This document shows, piece after piece, positions 1 to 11,100 of a DNA stretch of 64,000 nucleotides. The DNA is from Perkinsela sp. pyNocScin1 (taxonomy: Eukaryota; Euglenozoa; Kinetoplastea; Prokinetoplastida; Perkinselidae), in contig CAXHTR010000006.1 in NCBI GenBank assembly GCA_964019655.1, forward strand, positions 124,001 through 188,000, given 5' to 3'. The number at the start of each line of letters is the position of its first letter. Positions within the stretch are counted from its first letter, which is position 1. A model generated the notes under the pieces. That model saw only the letters and a list, made by a program, of their open reading frames with translations, was not told where the DNA came from and did not search any database. Position numbers and translations under genes: made by a program.

Positions 1-2
1 TT

Positions 3-1277
3 CTTGCCGGAGCCTTGCTCGAACAAGCAGAGGCACTCCTCGATAAAGGTATTCATAGTGCAAGAATCAGCGAAGGCTTCAGCAAGGCATGCGAAAAGGC
101 TTGCGCGAAGCTTGATTTGATTTCAGCCGATATTTCGATCGACGAGGCGCTCCGCCATACCGCTCGCTCCACACTCAACTCAAAGGCCGTCAATAGATAC
201 CGTGATCACATTGCCGACATTTGCGTGGAAGCCATTCTTGCGGTGGCAGACCTCCAGCGCAAGGATATTAACCTTGAGCTGATCAAGGTGGAAGGCAAGA
301 TCGGTGGTTCCCTTCAGGACTCTACTCTTGTACGCGGTGTCGTACTTGACAAAGAAATGTCACATCATCAAATGCCCAAGACGATCGAAAATGCTAAAAT
401 AGCCATTCTCACATGTCCATTCGAGCCACCAAAACCGAAAACAAAGCATGCTATAGAGATCAAAAGCGCAGAAGATTTTCACGAGCTTCACAAGATCGAG
501 CAGAACTTCTTCCGCGAGCAAATTGAAACATGCAAGAAAGTTGGTTGCGACCTCGTTATGTGTCAGTGGGGTTTCGACGACGAAGCGAATTCTCTCCTGT
601 ACCAGAATAATCTCCCCGCAGTTCGCTGGGTAGGTGGCGCAGAGCTCGAGCTTCTTGCCGTTGCAACTAAAGGACGAATCGTTCCGCGCTTCGAGCAGCT
701 TGATGCATCAAAGCTTGGCTTCGCTGGTAGGATCCGGGAGGTTTCCTTCGGTACGACTAGAGACCGCATGATCTTTGTTGAAAACTGCGAAAACTCGCGT
801 GCCGTGACAATCTTCATCCGTGCCGGTAGTACAATGATGCTTGAGGAGGCAAAGCGCTCGGTTCACGACGCACTTTGCGTTATTCGGAACCTCGTTCGAG
901 ACAGCCGCATCGTGTATGGTGGCGGCTCAGCTGAGATGGCCTGCTCATTACACATATCAGAGTGGGCGGATGAGATCTCAAGTGCCGAGCACTATGCAGT
1001 GAAGGCCTTTGCCGACGCCCTCGACATAGTCCCGATTGTTCTGGCAGAGAACAGTGGCCTTAACCCTATTCAGCAGCTAACAGACACTAAAGCGAAGCAA
1101 ACGAGCTCAGGAAACCCGCACCACGGTATCGACTGCATGGCGAAAGGTACAAGTGATATGAAAGCGCAAGCAGTTTACGAAACGCTGGCGGGTAAAAAGG
1201 CACAGATGCGCCTCGCAACACAAGTTGTGCAAATGATTCTCAAGATCGATGACGTGATTACATCCGCAATCGAGTAA
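3..1277 (+). CDS. CCT5: T-complex protein 1 subunit epsilon (CCT5), 5' partial
   Basis: One of eight subunits of the cytosolic group II chaperonin CCT/TRiC, which folds actin, tubulin and other proteins by ATP-driven closure of a double ring. The reading frame is open to the left edge, so the N-terminal equatorial part (about 120 residues, with the first ATP-binding GDGTT motif) is missing. What is visible matches CCT epsilon closely: a [19 protein letters not shown] segment, the apical-domain block [53 protein letters not shown], and the equatorial return VVYGGG-like motif ([10 protein letters not shown]) followed by [21 protein letters not shown]. The C-terminus ends right after MILKIDDVI, as in the family. 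First gene of a long plus-strand cluster; the next gene starts 90 bases downstream. No oddities beyond truncation by the window. Confidence 0.97.
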   Translation, partial: LAGALLEQAEALLDKGIHSARISEGFSKACEKACAKLDLISADISIDEALRHTARSTLNSKAVNRYRDHIADICVEAILAVADLQRKDINLELIKVEGKIGGSLQDSTLVRGVVLDKEMSHHQMPKTIENAKIAILTCPFEPPKPKTKHAIEIKSAEDFHELHKIEQNFFREQIETCKKVGCDLVMCQWGFDDEANSLLYQNNLPAVRWVGGAELELLAVATKGRIVPRFEQLDASKLGFAGRIREVSFGTTRDRMIFVENCENSRAVTIFIRAGSTMMLEEAKRSVHDALCVIRNLVRDSRIVYGGGSAEMACSLHISEWADEISSAEHYAVKAFADALDIVPIVLAENSGLNPIQQLTDTKAKQTSSGNPHHGIDCMAKGTSDMKAQAVYETLAGKKAQMRLATQVVQMILKIDDVITSAIE

Positions 1278-1367
1278 TTTTAAACAAATCGAGCTTTCCT
1301 TGGTTTTTATACTTCGAAGTGTATCGGCCCACACAACTTTTTCCTTCCTGTAAAAAATACAGTAGAA

Positions 1368-4300
1368 ATGACAAAAGACATTCCAGAGTCGCTCGCGAGT
1401 GCGCACGCAGGTAGATCAGTCCTCATGTACTGCCAGCGCAGGGGAGTAAAAACGTACTCCACGCGGAACCCCATGATTTTCAGCGTCGAGCGAAAGCTCA
1501 TGCAGCCTTGGCTCTACACGCAGAATCCGCTGCATCAAACTGGGTACCACTACAACAGTGCGCTGCGCGATCAGCGGACTTGGTACACCCCTCGCACTGT
1601 TGACTTTGTCTACTGGGGCCGAGAGCTCGGCATGGCGTCGAACCTTCATCGACACATGCGAACAGCGTTCGACTTTAATGACAGTGTGCTGCCCACGAGG
1701 GTTCCGGGCACAGACAAGTACTCTAGGCCAGAAAAGGTACCACGTGAGCACGCTGACTCACTGAGCAGCTCGTTTCGCCCCTACGAGACGGAATACAACA
1801 CAGCCTATCATCAGCAACGTCTCTATCGAACATTTCCAAACCAGCCCGTGCACACGTTTCCAGTGACTTTCAAGCAATACCATGATCGCCTCGGCTACGT
1901 GTCGAATAAAAGCACTGGCTCCTTCGAGGACTTCGGTATTGGCGATCTTCCCGAGATTTTTCGCAACGAGAAATCATGCAAACAGGTGCACGATAATCTA
2001 CTCCCCCATAAGACAACGTTTATTCCTGGCGTCGACGCCCCCTTTCTCGGTGAGCCCGACACCAAGAACATGCAGTCTCTCGCAAAGGCGCTTAATCCGC
2101 AACAAACAGTGTGCGCGAATTATGGCATGTACAGTGCTGTGCTCTACATTAACACGCCGACGCACAACAACAAGCTGGATACCAACACTGCAAAGTCATT
2201 GGGCCACCAAGTTGATGCCCACTCGAATATGGTTCTGAAGAAAAGTACGCTGCTTCAGGCTGCACAATGCGGCGTCACCGACGTCTTCTGTGACGGACTC
2301 GACTTGAAGTATCTCGCACGAACGCTGAAAAAATATGCGTCCTGTAGCGCAGCAGAGCAAGAAAAACACAGCAGCCTGGTGTGTCGCCCCAACACGAAGA
2401 CGCGCGGCCCGAGCTCTGCATCTGACTTTCTATACCTCGCCGACCGGCACCTGAGGTCACACACGCAGCTCCTATGGCGTGTCTTTTCCGCAAAGCGGCC
2501 ACTTCTCACAGTGATCAACGGTAAGTGCAGCAATAGTGGAGTAGGCGTGGCGCTTCTCGGAAAGTACCCCATCCTGCGCGAAAGCACTGAGTTCGCTTTC
2601 GGTGGTTGTGAGGTTGGCATCACACCGTTCGGCGGTGCGCTTCACTTTCTGACACGAAAAGAGACTTCAAACAAATACCCAGGCCTCGCTGAGTTTGCCC
2701 TTCTGTCAGGCGCCAGTCTGTACAGCGGCGATGCCCTTCGGCTTGGATGGTCCGATCTTTATTCTCCATTGGCGAACATCGACTACCACTTCAAAGAGTG
2801 GTTTGAGAACTCAGAGCATATACACAACGATGCTGTCACGTGGCAGCTAGGTTATTTCGTCGATGAGCTGCTCATGCGCTCAAACAAAGAGGCGGCACCC
2901 TCGATGGAGCGTGCGGCAATCACAGAGGTTCGCGCGCGCTGGATCTCCGAGATGTTTGCGAACCAAGAAGACCTCGAGGGCATAATGCATTCGCTCTCAT
3001 TCGTTGAGCGTCTGTCCCTTGACGACGTCAATAACACATCGGATGACATCCTCGGCTGTCCTTTCACAACTAATGTCCAATCCGCAGTGCATGAGCTGCA
3101 GAAGTCCCGCCTGTCGTACACAATGATGCCCCATGAGCTAACACCACTGCCAGACGACGTTCCAACACCGAAAGGCCCGGTCCACCAAGCTTTCAGCAAC
3201 TTTTACTTTGAGCGCGACTCAATCAGCGGCCAGACAGTCGCACATCTCTGCGACCCAGTTTTCGATAAATGGAAGGCCTTCCGACAGCGAGAACTGAAGG
3301 CCTTTGCAAAAGCACAGCTATCATCGCTGATGCGCCACGTTTTTGTTCGTTGTGAGTGTACGAATGAGCGCTTCTCGTTTGATCACCACTTTGTTTTCCA
3401 CGGCTCAGACGCGCAAAACGAGTCGCTGACCATCGAGGCACTTGTCGAGAAGGCACAGGAGCATGCATCGCTTGGTGACCGGGCGGTGCGCGTTGGCTGG
3501 TGCACACCGCAGTGTGGCATAGCAGAGATTCGGAATGACAAAGAGCTTCTGACAGTGCTTATGAATGACCCTGGCCTCGAGGATCCTGCAGCGAAACTTG
3601 CCCATCCTCCCATTTATCTGCTATTTCAGCCGATGAAGTTGTACTTTAGCGAATGGGCACACAGCGTCAAGCACATCTTGCTCTCGCAGTCACCATTCGC
3701 GCTCAAGTGCACGCTGCGCATGATACAGAAAGCGCGTGGTGATGGCAGCGAGGACGCAATCATGAGCTTGTCAGACACGCTCGAGATGGAGCGTCGAGTC
3801 TTGCTTCGCCTCTTGAAGCGCGATGACTTCCACAAAATCGGTGCGTACACGCGCTTCGGCGACTATGACTCAAATGATAAGGATAGAGCTTTTGATCCAG
3901 CTGCGGAAAAACTTCGCACTGACGCGGTGTTCGACGTCTGGCCTGAAGGCAAAGATTTTGATGGCCACACCTTCTACCGGCGACCAAAGTGGAACCCACC
4001 GACAATCGCAGATGTATCGCTTGTCGACGTTGAAAAAGCGTTCCAAAAACTGGCGTTCAAGCCCGACGGGATCTGCGAGGTGGATATTGCGACAGACACA
4101 TTTTCGAAAAAAGCTGTGCTTGATTCGATGACAGATGCAGGAATTCAAGTTGTGAGTCGGCTAGGCGATGCAAGCAACCCAAACACACCGAGTAACGCAT
4201 ACGTGCCCAACAATGTGAATTTTTACGAGATGGCACGGCACCCATGGGAGAACTACAAGTCTTCTTGGCGGCTCGATGGCTACACGGATGGCAGCATGAA

Positions 4301-4688
4301 ATACCTGAAAGAAAACTACGACCACGCTGAGCGCTACCTCTACGGTGGTCCGAACGAGAAGCGCAACTACTGGCAGTCATCGCCTGGAGAGCGCATGGAG
4401 CGAACACTCGAAAGCAACAGGGTAGCGAAGAACATCAGCGAGCTTGAGAAGGGTCCAGATGTTCGTAACGCGAACCTACTCAAGGAGAACTTTTGGAACG
4501 TTATAAGCGGAGCTGAGCGGAACGTTGAGCCATGGATGAAAAATTTGAAGGAACAGTCGCGCAAGCAGAAGTTTGAGTACCGAAAGGAGCTTGCTCGGCC
4601 ATCAGAGAAGGTCTATGATGATTACTACTACCAGTGGTTTATCAACCCCGGCACGCACCCGAATCCATCGCTCATTAAGCGCGATTAA
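1368..4688 (+). CDS. HIBCH/enoyl-CoA hydratase-like protein with large extensions, probable mitoribosomal protein (mS47-type)
   Basis: A 1,106-residue protein whose centre (about residues 370-480) has the crotonase fold of 3-hydroxyisobutyryl-CoA hydrolase (ECH_2): LLTVINGKCSNSGVGVALLG, then FAFGGCEVGITPFGGALHFLTR, aligning with the family's [22 protein letters not shown]. In this alignment the glutamate of the PETAIG block is glycine and the aspartate of FPDVGG is lost, so hydrolase activity is unlikely. About 350 residues before and 600 after have no domain I can name; the C-terminal part is rich in aromatic and charged residues (many Y, W, H, K, E), as in kinetoplastid mitoribosomal proteins. 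A HIBCH-like protein (mS47) is a known small-subunit component of plant and trypanosome mitoribosomes, so I infer that role. The fold is fairly secure; the mitoribosomal assignment is tentative. Confidence 0.7.
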   Translation: MTKDIPESLASAHAGRSVLMYCQRRGVKTYSTRNPMIFSVERKLMQPWLYTQNPLHQTGYHYNSALRDQRTWYTPRTVDFVYWGRELGMASNLHRHMRTAFDFNDSVLPTRVPGTDKYSRPEKVPREHADSLSSSFRPYETEYNTAYHQQRLYRTFPNQPVHTFPVTFKQYHDRLGYVSNKSTGSFEDFGIGDLPEIFRNEKSCKQVHDNLLPHKTTFIPGVDAPFLGEPDTKNMQSLAKALNPQQTVCANYGMYSAVLYINTPTHNNKLDTNTAKSLGHQVDAHSNMVLKKSTLLQAAQCGVTDVFCDGLDLKYLARTLKKYASCSAAEQEKHSSLVCRPNTKTRGPSSASDFLYLADRHLRSHTQLLWRVFSAKRPLLTVINGKCSNSGVGVALLGKYPILRESTEFAFGGCEVGITPFGGALHFLTRKETSNKYPGLAEFALLSGASLYSGDALRLGWSDLYSPLANIDYHFKEWFENSEHIHNDAVTWQLGYFVDELLMRSNKEAAPSMERAAITEVRARWISEMFANQEDLEGIMHSLSFVERLSLDDVNNTSDDILGCPFTTNVQSAVHELQKSRLSYTMMPHELTPLPDDVPTPKGPVHQAFSNFYFERDSISGQTVAHLCDPVFDKWKAFRQRELKAFAKAQLSSLMRHVFVRCECTNERFSFDHHFVFHGSDAQNESLTIEALVEKAQEHASLGDRAVRVGWCTPQCGIAEIRNDKELLTVLMNDPGLEDPAAKLAHPPIYLLFQPMKLYFSEWAHSVKHILLSQSPFALKCTLRMIQKARGDGSEDAIMSLSDTLEMERRVLLRLLKRDDFHKIGAYTRFGDYDSNDKDRAFDPAAEKLRTDAVFDVWPEGKDFDGHTFYRRPKWNPPTIADVSLVDVEKAFQKLAFKPDGICEVDIATDTFSKKAVLDSMTDAGIQVVSRLGDASNPNTPSNAYVPNNVNFYEMARHPWENYKSSWRLDGYTDGSMKYLKENYDHAERYLYGGPNEKRNYWQSSPGERMERTLESNRVAKNISELEKGPDVRNANLLKENFWNVISGAERNVEPWMKNLKEQSRKQKFEYRKELARPSEKVYDDYYYQWFINPGTHPNPSLIKRD

Positions 4689-4785
4689 TGCGTAGCGTTC
4701 ACGTGTGATATTCAGATGTTTTTCAATCGACTGCATCATCAGCATCTTTTCCGTTAAATCAATATTCACTCGTTCGTATTAGTAT

Positions 4786-5418
4786 ATGACCATCAAGTAC
4801 GCTTGTGTATACGACAAGGAAGCCGTCGTTGCCGAGTGGCCTGCAAATGCCGACACAGATATCGTCCGCACACTAAACGATGTCGTCAAGACTATTCCCA
4901 CGCACATCTACCGCCGAAAGACGATCGATGATGTAAAAGGAACTGGCGTCTGCTTCCACTACATTGCGTCCGGGAGTGGCCAAGTATTTATTTGTGCAGC
5001 GCTTCCTGACATGCGCGCGCAGATTACGTTCCAGTTTCTCGACGGCATTGAACAGGCATTCGCGAAGGGCAGCTTGAACAAAGTGACAAAGGTTCTAGCA
5101 GATAAGGCTGAGTTCTTCAATAGCATGAAAAATGACAAGCTCTCGATTCTGCACAAGGAGATCGACAATGTGAAAGATATCATGCTCCAGAACATGGACC
5201 AGGTTATTGCCCGCGGTGAGCACCTCGACTCGATGGCACAAAAATCGACGCAGCTTGTCGATGACGCGTCGAGCTTCCAGCGCAGTGCTAACAAAATCAA
5301 GCGCATGGAGTTTGCTCGTAATGTGAAGCTTGTCATGATCGGCATCCTCGCCTTCGGGTCATTCATCACAGTCATTCTGATGATTGCATGCAAGCCTAAC
5401 TTCTCCAAGTGCCGTTAG
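4786..5418 (+). CDS. VAMP7-like longin R-SNARE
   Basis: A tail-anchored vesicle SNARE for endosome/lysosome or post-Golgi fusion. Residues 1-110 form a longin domain (begins TIKYACVYDKEAVVAEW, contains YIASGSGQVFICAA and FQFLDGIEQAF). Residues about 115-180 are an R-SNARE heptad region, with the zero-layer arginine at R143 in the block IARGEHLDSM. Residues about 182-203 are a single transmembrane helix (VKLVMIGILAFGSFITVILMI) ending in a short basic luminal tail. The length (210) and order of domains match VAMP7 rather than the shorter brevins or Ykt6 (which lacks a membrane helix). Spaced 97 bases from the preceding gene. Confidence is high for longin SNARE, moderate for VAMP7 over other longin paralogues. 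Confidence 0.9.
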   Translation: MTIKYACVYDKEAVVAEWPANADTDIVRTLNDVVKTIPTHIYRRKTIDDVKGTGVCFHYIASGSGQVFICAALPDMRAQITFQFLDGIEQAFAKGSLNKVTKVLADKAEFFNSMKNDKLSILHKEIDNVKDIMLQNMDQVIARGEHLDSMAQKSTQLVDDASSFQRSANKIKRMEFARNVKLVMIGILAFGSFITVILMIACKPNFSKCR

Positions 5419-5508
5419 GCAGGTTGAACCATATGTGTGAAGTATAGTCGTTAGATGAATTCGCTCTTTTTCATGTATTTAATTTCCATCTTGGTCACTT
5501 TTCTTACT

Positions 5509-5510
5509 AG
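5509..5510 (+). promoter_or_regulatory. Predicted spliced-leader (trans-splice) acceptor AG for eS25
   Basis: A pyrimidine-rich run (about 5487-5508, ending TTTTCTTACT) is followed by AG only three bases before the ATG of the eS25 gene. This is the arrangement expected of a kinetoplastid trans-splicing acceptor and implies a very short 5' untranslated region apart from the spliced leader. Inferred from sequence pattern only. Confidence 0.45.
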
Positions 5511-5513
5511 ACT

Positions 5514-5864
5514 ATGCCACCGAAGGTTGTTTCAAAGACTAAAGAGCAGAAGGCAGCGGCAGCAGCAGCCTCCAGCAAGGCCAAGAAGAAGAAGTGGTCT
5601 AAGGGAAAGACCCGTGACCCACTCGACAACGCCGTGATGTGGGACGCCACCACCGCCGAGCGCCTTGTCAGCGAAGTCCCAAAGATGAAGGTCATCACTG
5701 TCAGCATCATCTCTGACCGCCTGAAGGTCAGCGGCTCACTCGCCCGCGAGGCACTCAAGTACCTCGAGGCTAAGGAGCTCATCCAGCCAGCCAACAAGAC
5801 CAAGAGCTGCAAAGTTTACACACGAATCATCCGCAAGGCCGCCGAGGAGGAGAAGACTGCGTAA
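5514..5864 (+). CDS. RPS25: 40S ribosomal protein S25 (eS25)
   Basis: Small-subunit ribosomal protein near the head, involved in tRNA and IRES contacts. The 116-residue protein has the family layout: a basic, alanine/lysine-rich N-terminal tail (KAAAAAASSKAKKKKWSKGK), then a winged-helix domain with the conserved blocks LDNAVMWD, VITVSIISDRLKVSGSLAREAL and YLEAKELIQP. Length is normal. Spacing to neighbours is 95 and 113 bases. High content of preferred GC-ending codons fits a highly expressed gene. Confidence 0.96.
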   Translation: MPPKVVSKTKEQKAAAAAASSKAKKKKWSKGKTRDPLDNAVMWDATTAERLVSEVPKMKVITVSIISDRLKVSGSLAREALKYLEAKELIQPANKTKSCKVYTRIIRKAAEEEKTA

Positions 5865-5977
5865 ATCCGAGTTACTTACGATAGAATAATACACACGTTG
5901 ACTTAGTTCGTTATTGATCAATTTTCTTCATGGCTGAGCATGTTTAATTTCTATTTTTTCATCTGTAATTTGTATGC

Positions 5978-6472
5978 ATGGATTTTCTTCCTAAAGTTCA
6001 AACCGTTGCAGTTTTTGACGCAAAGAAGGCGACCTGCTTCTTTCAGAGGTTCACCTTTGGACAAAAGCGCACACCAGAGTCGTTTGCTCATAATTCAGCG
6101 GCACTTCTTGAGATAGTCTACAAGAACTTTCCAGTATTTTTTGACGATCCAGCATCAAGCACGAGAGAAAAGCTTTTTCGAACAGAAAAGGCATTATTTT
6201 ACGCGATCGCTGTGGAGGATGTTCTCATATGTATCGAAGCAGAGAGTGAAGAAAGCGAGATTATTCTCTCTCGAGTGGCAGAGTGTATCGTGCAGTCGAT
6301 GCGCAGACTCGTTAGTGATCGTCCAGTTTTGCAGGCAGCAACGTTTGCTGCTGACATTGACACATTCTGCTTTGTCCTTGATGCAATCATAGACGATGGT
6401 GTTTTGCTCACACTGGACGCGGACAAGGTTGTCAAAGAGGTCAAGCCGTTTGTTGTCAGTAAAACTGTCTAA
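5978..6472 (+). CDS. Coatomer subunit zeta (COPI)
   Basis: Small longin-like subunit of the F-subcomplex of the COPI coat, which covers Golgi-to-ER vesicles. The 164-residue protein begins with VQTVAVFDAKKATCFFQRF, corresponding to the family's first strand and D-x-x-G-x-R/YY block, and ends with DAIIDDGVLLTLDADKVVKEV, which closely matches the characteristic DEIVDGGVILETDP segment of zeta-COP. Internal regions (YAIAVEDVLICIEAESEESEIILSRVAECI) fit the longin fold. The N-terminal strand is divergent from animal and plant zeta. Clathrin sigma subunits are the main alternative, but the DGG-like C-terminal motif favours zeta. Confidence 0.8.
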   Translation: MDFLPKVQTVAVFDAKKATCFFQRFTFGQKRTPESFAHNSAALLEIVYKNFPVFFDDPASSTREKLFRTEKALFYAIAVEDVLICIEAESEESEIILSRVAECIVQSMRRLVSDRPVLQAATFAADIDTFCFVLDAIIDDGVLLTLDADKVVKEVKPFVVSKTV

Positions 6473-6563
6473 TAATAAATCGCTCCGAATCAACTCCAAG
6501 TAATCTGATGGCTACCGACTAGCTAGATTCGAAGATTATTTTTACTTTGACGATCACTATGGC

Positions 6564-8075
6564 ATGCCCCAAGTCACTGTAGGATTTTTCGCTGACTCGC
6601 TTGAGAAACTAGAGGCCTTTCGTCAGCAGGAAATCGAATCCCTTGCTGATATCTGGTGTATTGAGAATAATTATCGGGGGACTGGTAGAGCGTGCCAATT
6701 CTTGGAAGATCCTGTAAAGTCACGAGTCGCGCTCATCGAGTTTGACTCTGATGCAGTCTGCAAAGCAGTGTCTGGTCGGTCCATGCTTTTGCATAGTGTC
6801 TTTGCGTACTTGACCTTGGCAAAAAGCGTGCGTGTGTTTCTGCAGAAGCTTCGTGCGCTCCACGAGCAACTCGAGCGTATAGGCATGGGCAAGGGTCATC
6901 GTTTCAAGCTTCACATTGAGGCATGCGGCTTTTCCTTCACACAAGAGGAAAAGCGTCACCTCTACGAGATTCTAGGATCGGCGCTTCCGCAGGAAGGAAT
7001 CATTGACCTATCGACCCCTGAAAGCGAGTTTTGGGTATTTTTTGAGGGTAGACGATCCGTTCTTGCAGAAAGTGAAGCTAAGGGAGGTGGTATTTCGATC
7101 GACCGTATTTGCTTCACAAAGTTCTTGCACCATAGTGCTCGGCGCAGCATCAACGACAAATATAGTCTCAAACGCCGTCCGCACATTGGGACTACCTCGC
7201 TACCTCCTGAACTCGCATTCATGGTTGCAAACATTGCCCGTATACGTGCGCACGCAGTTGTGTACGACTGTTTCTGCGGAACTGGGAGCACACTTACCAC
7301 CGCCGCGCATTTCGGTGCAATAAGCTTTGGTTCAGATAGAGACGGCCGCACAATGCGAGAGCGCCATACGCAAAAGCCAAAAAGTAATGCAAAGAAGCTT
7401 CCAAAGCCGCGAGCAGTTGATTTACAGATGCAGGGCGCGAAATCAATTTTCACGAACATGGCATTCTACGGTCACAAAGGCATTTTTGCAGATGTCTTGC
7501 GCGTAAGTGCAGAGAGCTGTCGCAACCTGTGGAGATACTCTGGCGGCCTTTTCGACGCCATCGTCACCGATCCGCCCTATGGCATCCGTGAGGGCGTTAA
7601 GAAAGTCGATCGATCGCGATGTCTACAGATGCAAATGGACAGACTTGCAATGAAAGAAGAAGCTTCAAAAAATCAACAAGAAGAAAAGGTACTCTTATCG
7701 TCCATTCCTTTTGAGCAGTACTCGACGGAAGAGCTCGAAGCGGACTTACTTGCCTTTGCTGCAAAATTTTTGCGACCGAACGGCCGCCTGGTCTTTTGGC
7801 ACCCGACTGCCGCAGGCGTGCCTGATAGCCTACCGACGCACCCCATACTGAAGCTGAAATATCGTGCGACGCAATACGTAAACTCACGATTTGCACGAGA
7901 TTTATTGGTTTACGAACGAGAAATCGAAGAGAAATTATCGGTAAAGGAGCCACTCATTGGCAACGAGCAGTGCAACGAGTGGATCAAGAATGTCGTTGAG
8001 GCAGACCGAAACTCCATATTTGTGGAAGGGTCCGATAAGAGTCGTGTGCGTGACGCTTACTTCAAGCTCGAGTAG
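6564..8075 (+). CDS. TRM11: tRNA (guanine(10)-N2)-methyltransferase catalytic subunit, TRM11-like
   Basis: Catalytic subunit that, with TRM112, methylates N2 of guanosine 10 in cytosolic tRNAs. The N-terminal half (about 1-200) is the THUMP-containing module of TRM11, with a HIGTTSLPPELAFMVANIA block typical of the linker. The methyltransferase domain starts near residue 230 with VVYDCFCGTGSTL (motif I, SAM binding), followed by an acidic SDRDG (motif II) and the catalytic IVTDPPYGIREG (motif IV, near residue 335), whose DPPYGIREG form is diagnostic of TRM11. FLRPNGRLVFWHP corresponds to motif V/VI. Length (503) is normal. An upstream out-of-frame ATG lies 5 bases before the start (6559). Confidence 0.93.
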   Translation: MPQVTVGFFADSLEKLEAFRQQEIESLADIWCIENNYRGTGRACQFLEDPVKSRVALIEFDSDAVCKAVSGRSMLLHSVFAYLTLAKSVRVFLQKLRALHEQLERIGMGKGHRFKLHIEACGFSFTQEEKRHLYEILGSALPQEGIIDLSTPESEFWVFFEGRRSVLAESEAKGGGISIDRICFTKFLHHSARRSINDKYSLKRRPHIGTTSLPPELAFMVANIARIRAHAVVYDCFCGTGSTLTTAAHFGAISFGSDRDGRTMRERHTQKPKSNAKKLPKPRAVDLQMQGAKSIFTNMAFYGHKGIFADVLRVSAESCRNLWRYSGGLFDAIVTDPPYGIREGVKKVDRSRCLQMQMDRLAMKEEASKNQQEEKVLLSSIPFEQYSTEELEADLLAFAAKFLRPNGRLVFWHPTAAGVPDSLPTHPILKLKYRATQYVNSRFARDLLVYEREIEEKLSVKEPLIGNEQCNEWIKNVVEADRNSIFVEGSDKSRVRDAYFKLE

Positions 8076-8156
8076 TTTCTTCAAGAATTTATCCGCATAT
8101 TTTGCCCTGGGTAGCATCTCTATTTACCCAAAAATCATCAATTTTCAATTCGACCA

Positions 8157-11100
8157 ATGATGGTGCCCCCACTCCGCGAAATTCACATGAACAACTTCAA
8201 GTCGTACGTGGGAACGCACCACTTCGGACCATTTTCGAGCTTTTCGTGCATCGTCGGCCCAAATGGCTCTGGCAAAAGCAACTTTACTGATGCTATAGGC
8301 TTCGTTCTCGGTATCGACCCGAGGCATATGCGCGTCAACAGCATTCGAGACTTTATCTCACATGGCGAGAAGCAAACATCTGTGACTATGTGCATCGATA
8401 TTGATGGCGCCCGGCGTACAATTCATCGCGAGCTTGTCATTCAAGGCGATACGGAGCATATGCGGCTCCTCGTTGATGATCAGGACACAACGCAGGACGC
8501 ACTCGGCGAGCTCTTGGCGTCAAGTGGCGTTCTGATTGACCTCAAGAACTTTCTTATCTTTCAAAATGAAGTTGAGGCAATCACGCTGAAAAAGTCTCGT
8601 GACCTCACAGAGATTATCGAGCGCATCAGTGGCAGTGGCTCTCTCAAGGCGGAGTACGACGATCTGCGTTCAAAGCTTGAAGGGATCAATAAGAAGATCG
8701 GTGCACTCGCACTGGAAAAAAAAGAAATTGTGGGGGAGATCAACCGTTATCGCGCGCAGCGAAAAGATAACGAGCGCTTCACTGACCTGCACGCAAAGGA
8801 AAAGAAAGCGAACGTCTTCAAGAACCTGTATCTTCTTCTTGTTAACGAGGGCGATCTCGCTGAGAAGAGAGAGATGCTTGCACACGCAGAGATGGATGTC
8901 GAGCGTCTCGAAAAGGCCTACAACGAACACGCGAAGGAAATCAAGGCAAAAAAACAGGCATTCGCAGAAGCGCACAAAGAGCATCTCCGCTCTATGCAGC
9001 ACATGCGCGAAAAGGCCTCCGCCCATCGTGACGCAAGCGCCCACTACGAAAAGATTAGGACAATGGTTGACCATCTGCAACGCCAGCGCGCCCAGGCAGA
9101 CAGGGAGCACACGGTTAAGGCAAAGTCTCTTGAGGCTCTACATGAGAACGTATCGTCAGTGCAGACTGCACTCGATTCCAAGGAAGCGGAGCAAGCTGCC
9201 TTTGAAGCGAAATGCCAGGCCGAAATGGAGGCAGATGCATCCATGAAACTCACGAAGGCACAGCTTGATGAGTACAAGGCTGTTCGAAAAGAGGTTGACT
9301 GTCAGACCGTTCTTCTTCGGCAGAAACGAGAATCGATCCACAAGCGCCAAACGCTGATGGAGGATGCCGTTCGACGTGACGAGGCGCTCCTGAAAGACAC
9401 AGAAGCTTCTGTAAAGAGCGTTGAGGAAAGCATTCGCTTTGCATCCGATAGCACGCAAGGGTTAGAGCTGTCACACAAAGAAGCACAAGTCGAGTTAAAC
9501 GCAGCCAAAGGCGCATACGAAGCTTTCCGGACGTCTACTGAACAAACGGCAGCGACGCTTGCCACGAAGGAGAAAGAGCTGCAGAGTATCACGGCACAGA
9601 TCAATGTTTTGCAAGGCAGTCAAGAAGAGAGTAAGCAAGCCAAACGCATCAGCGATGCGCTCACTGCCATGAAGGCGCTCACGCGGGGTGTCCGCGGGCG
9701 ACTTGTGGACCTGTGCAGCATTCCGAACGAACGCTATCGCGTCGCAGCGACGGTTGCTCTTGGCAAGAACATCGACTCAATCGTCGTTGAAACTCAGGCG
9801 CAGGCCATGAGCTGTATTAACTACCTCAAAGAAAATCGTGTCGGCATCATGGAATTTATCCCGTTAGATAGCGCGAAAGGAAAGCATGTCGACGAGCGTT
9901 GTCGCGGCTTCGGCGGCACGTGCCGGCCAATAATCGACGTTTTCAAGTACGATGCATGGCTTGAACCTGCGGTGCGCTATGCGCTCGGACAGACGCTTGT
10001 CTGCGATACGATCGAAGAAGCCATGCGGGTAGCGCATAATCCATTCGGCCCAAACTACGCAGTGGTCACGCTTGACGGCTCGATCATTCTCAAAAATGGT
10101 GCTATTCAGGGCGGTCTGCAGTCTGTTCAGCAGAAGGCACGTAAATGGGATGAGAAGGAGTTCTCAGCTCTGAAAGAAAAGCAAGATAAACTGCAGGTCG
10201 AGATTTTCGAAGCTTCTGGAGCGAATGCGGCGAAGAATGCTGGCGAGCTCGAGACCCATCAGCAAAAGATCAGTGCTGCACAGAAGCGCTGTAGTCACGT
10301 GACGAGTGAAATAAACGCTCTGAATGAGCGCTTGGACCTTCTCCGTGCTGAGCTGGCCACACTGGAAGCGTCAAGGGCCAAGACAGCGCTAAATTGCAAG
10401 CGAAGCGCGGATGCAGTTAAAGCTCTTGAGAAGGAAGTCGACGAAGCTACCAAAGAGGTGCGCGATCTTGAGCAGAAAGCGTTTGCGAAGCTCCAAAAGA
10501 AAATTGGCAAAAAGTGCGATCTCTTAGAGTGGGAAGAGCAGAAGGATCGAATAGCGTCGCGCCACGGCGAGAAGCGACAGCAGCTTATCCTTCAGGTCTC
10601 AGTTCTGCGCAACAAGCTCGCAGTGGAGCAGAAGCGCCTCGATCTACACGAGGCTGCTGATGCGAATGTGCAACTTGTACAGCTCGAAAAGCGTATTGCC
10701 TCGCTCGAGGCAGAAATGGTCCAACAGCAGCAAGTTGTGCAGGAAAAGCAGCAGGACGCGACGAGTGCGACGAAACAGTTTGATGAAGTCAGAAAGAAGC
10801 TTCTGATCACGGAAAGCGCGATCCGTAGCCATACCAAGGCAAATGCAGAAAACAGTGAGGCGGTTGGTGATGCTCGTAAGCGAGCGCTTGTCTCCACTGT
10901 TGGGTGCAAGAAGCTTCGCTCAGAGCGAGCGAACCTCTTCTTGCGAAGTGTGCTCGACAACTACATGGTGCCCTTTGTATTTGATGCCCCAGAGGTCGCT
11001 GAGAGTGAAGCAAAACGACAGCGCAAGAAGCGAAATGCTGATGCCGAAACAGAAGCCCGAAGCGCCTCGGAAAGTCTCAAGCTCTCCATTCGCTACAGCG

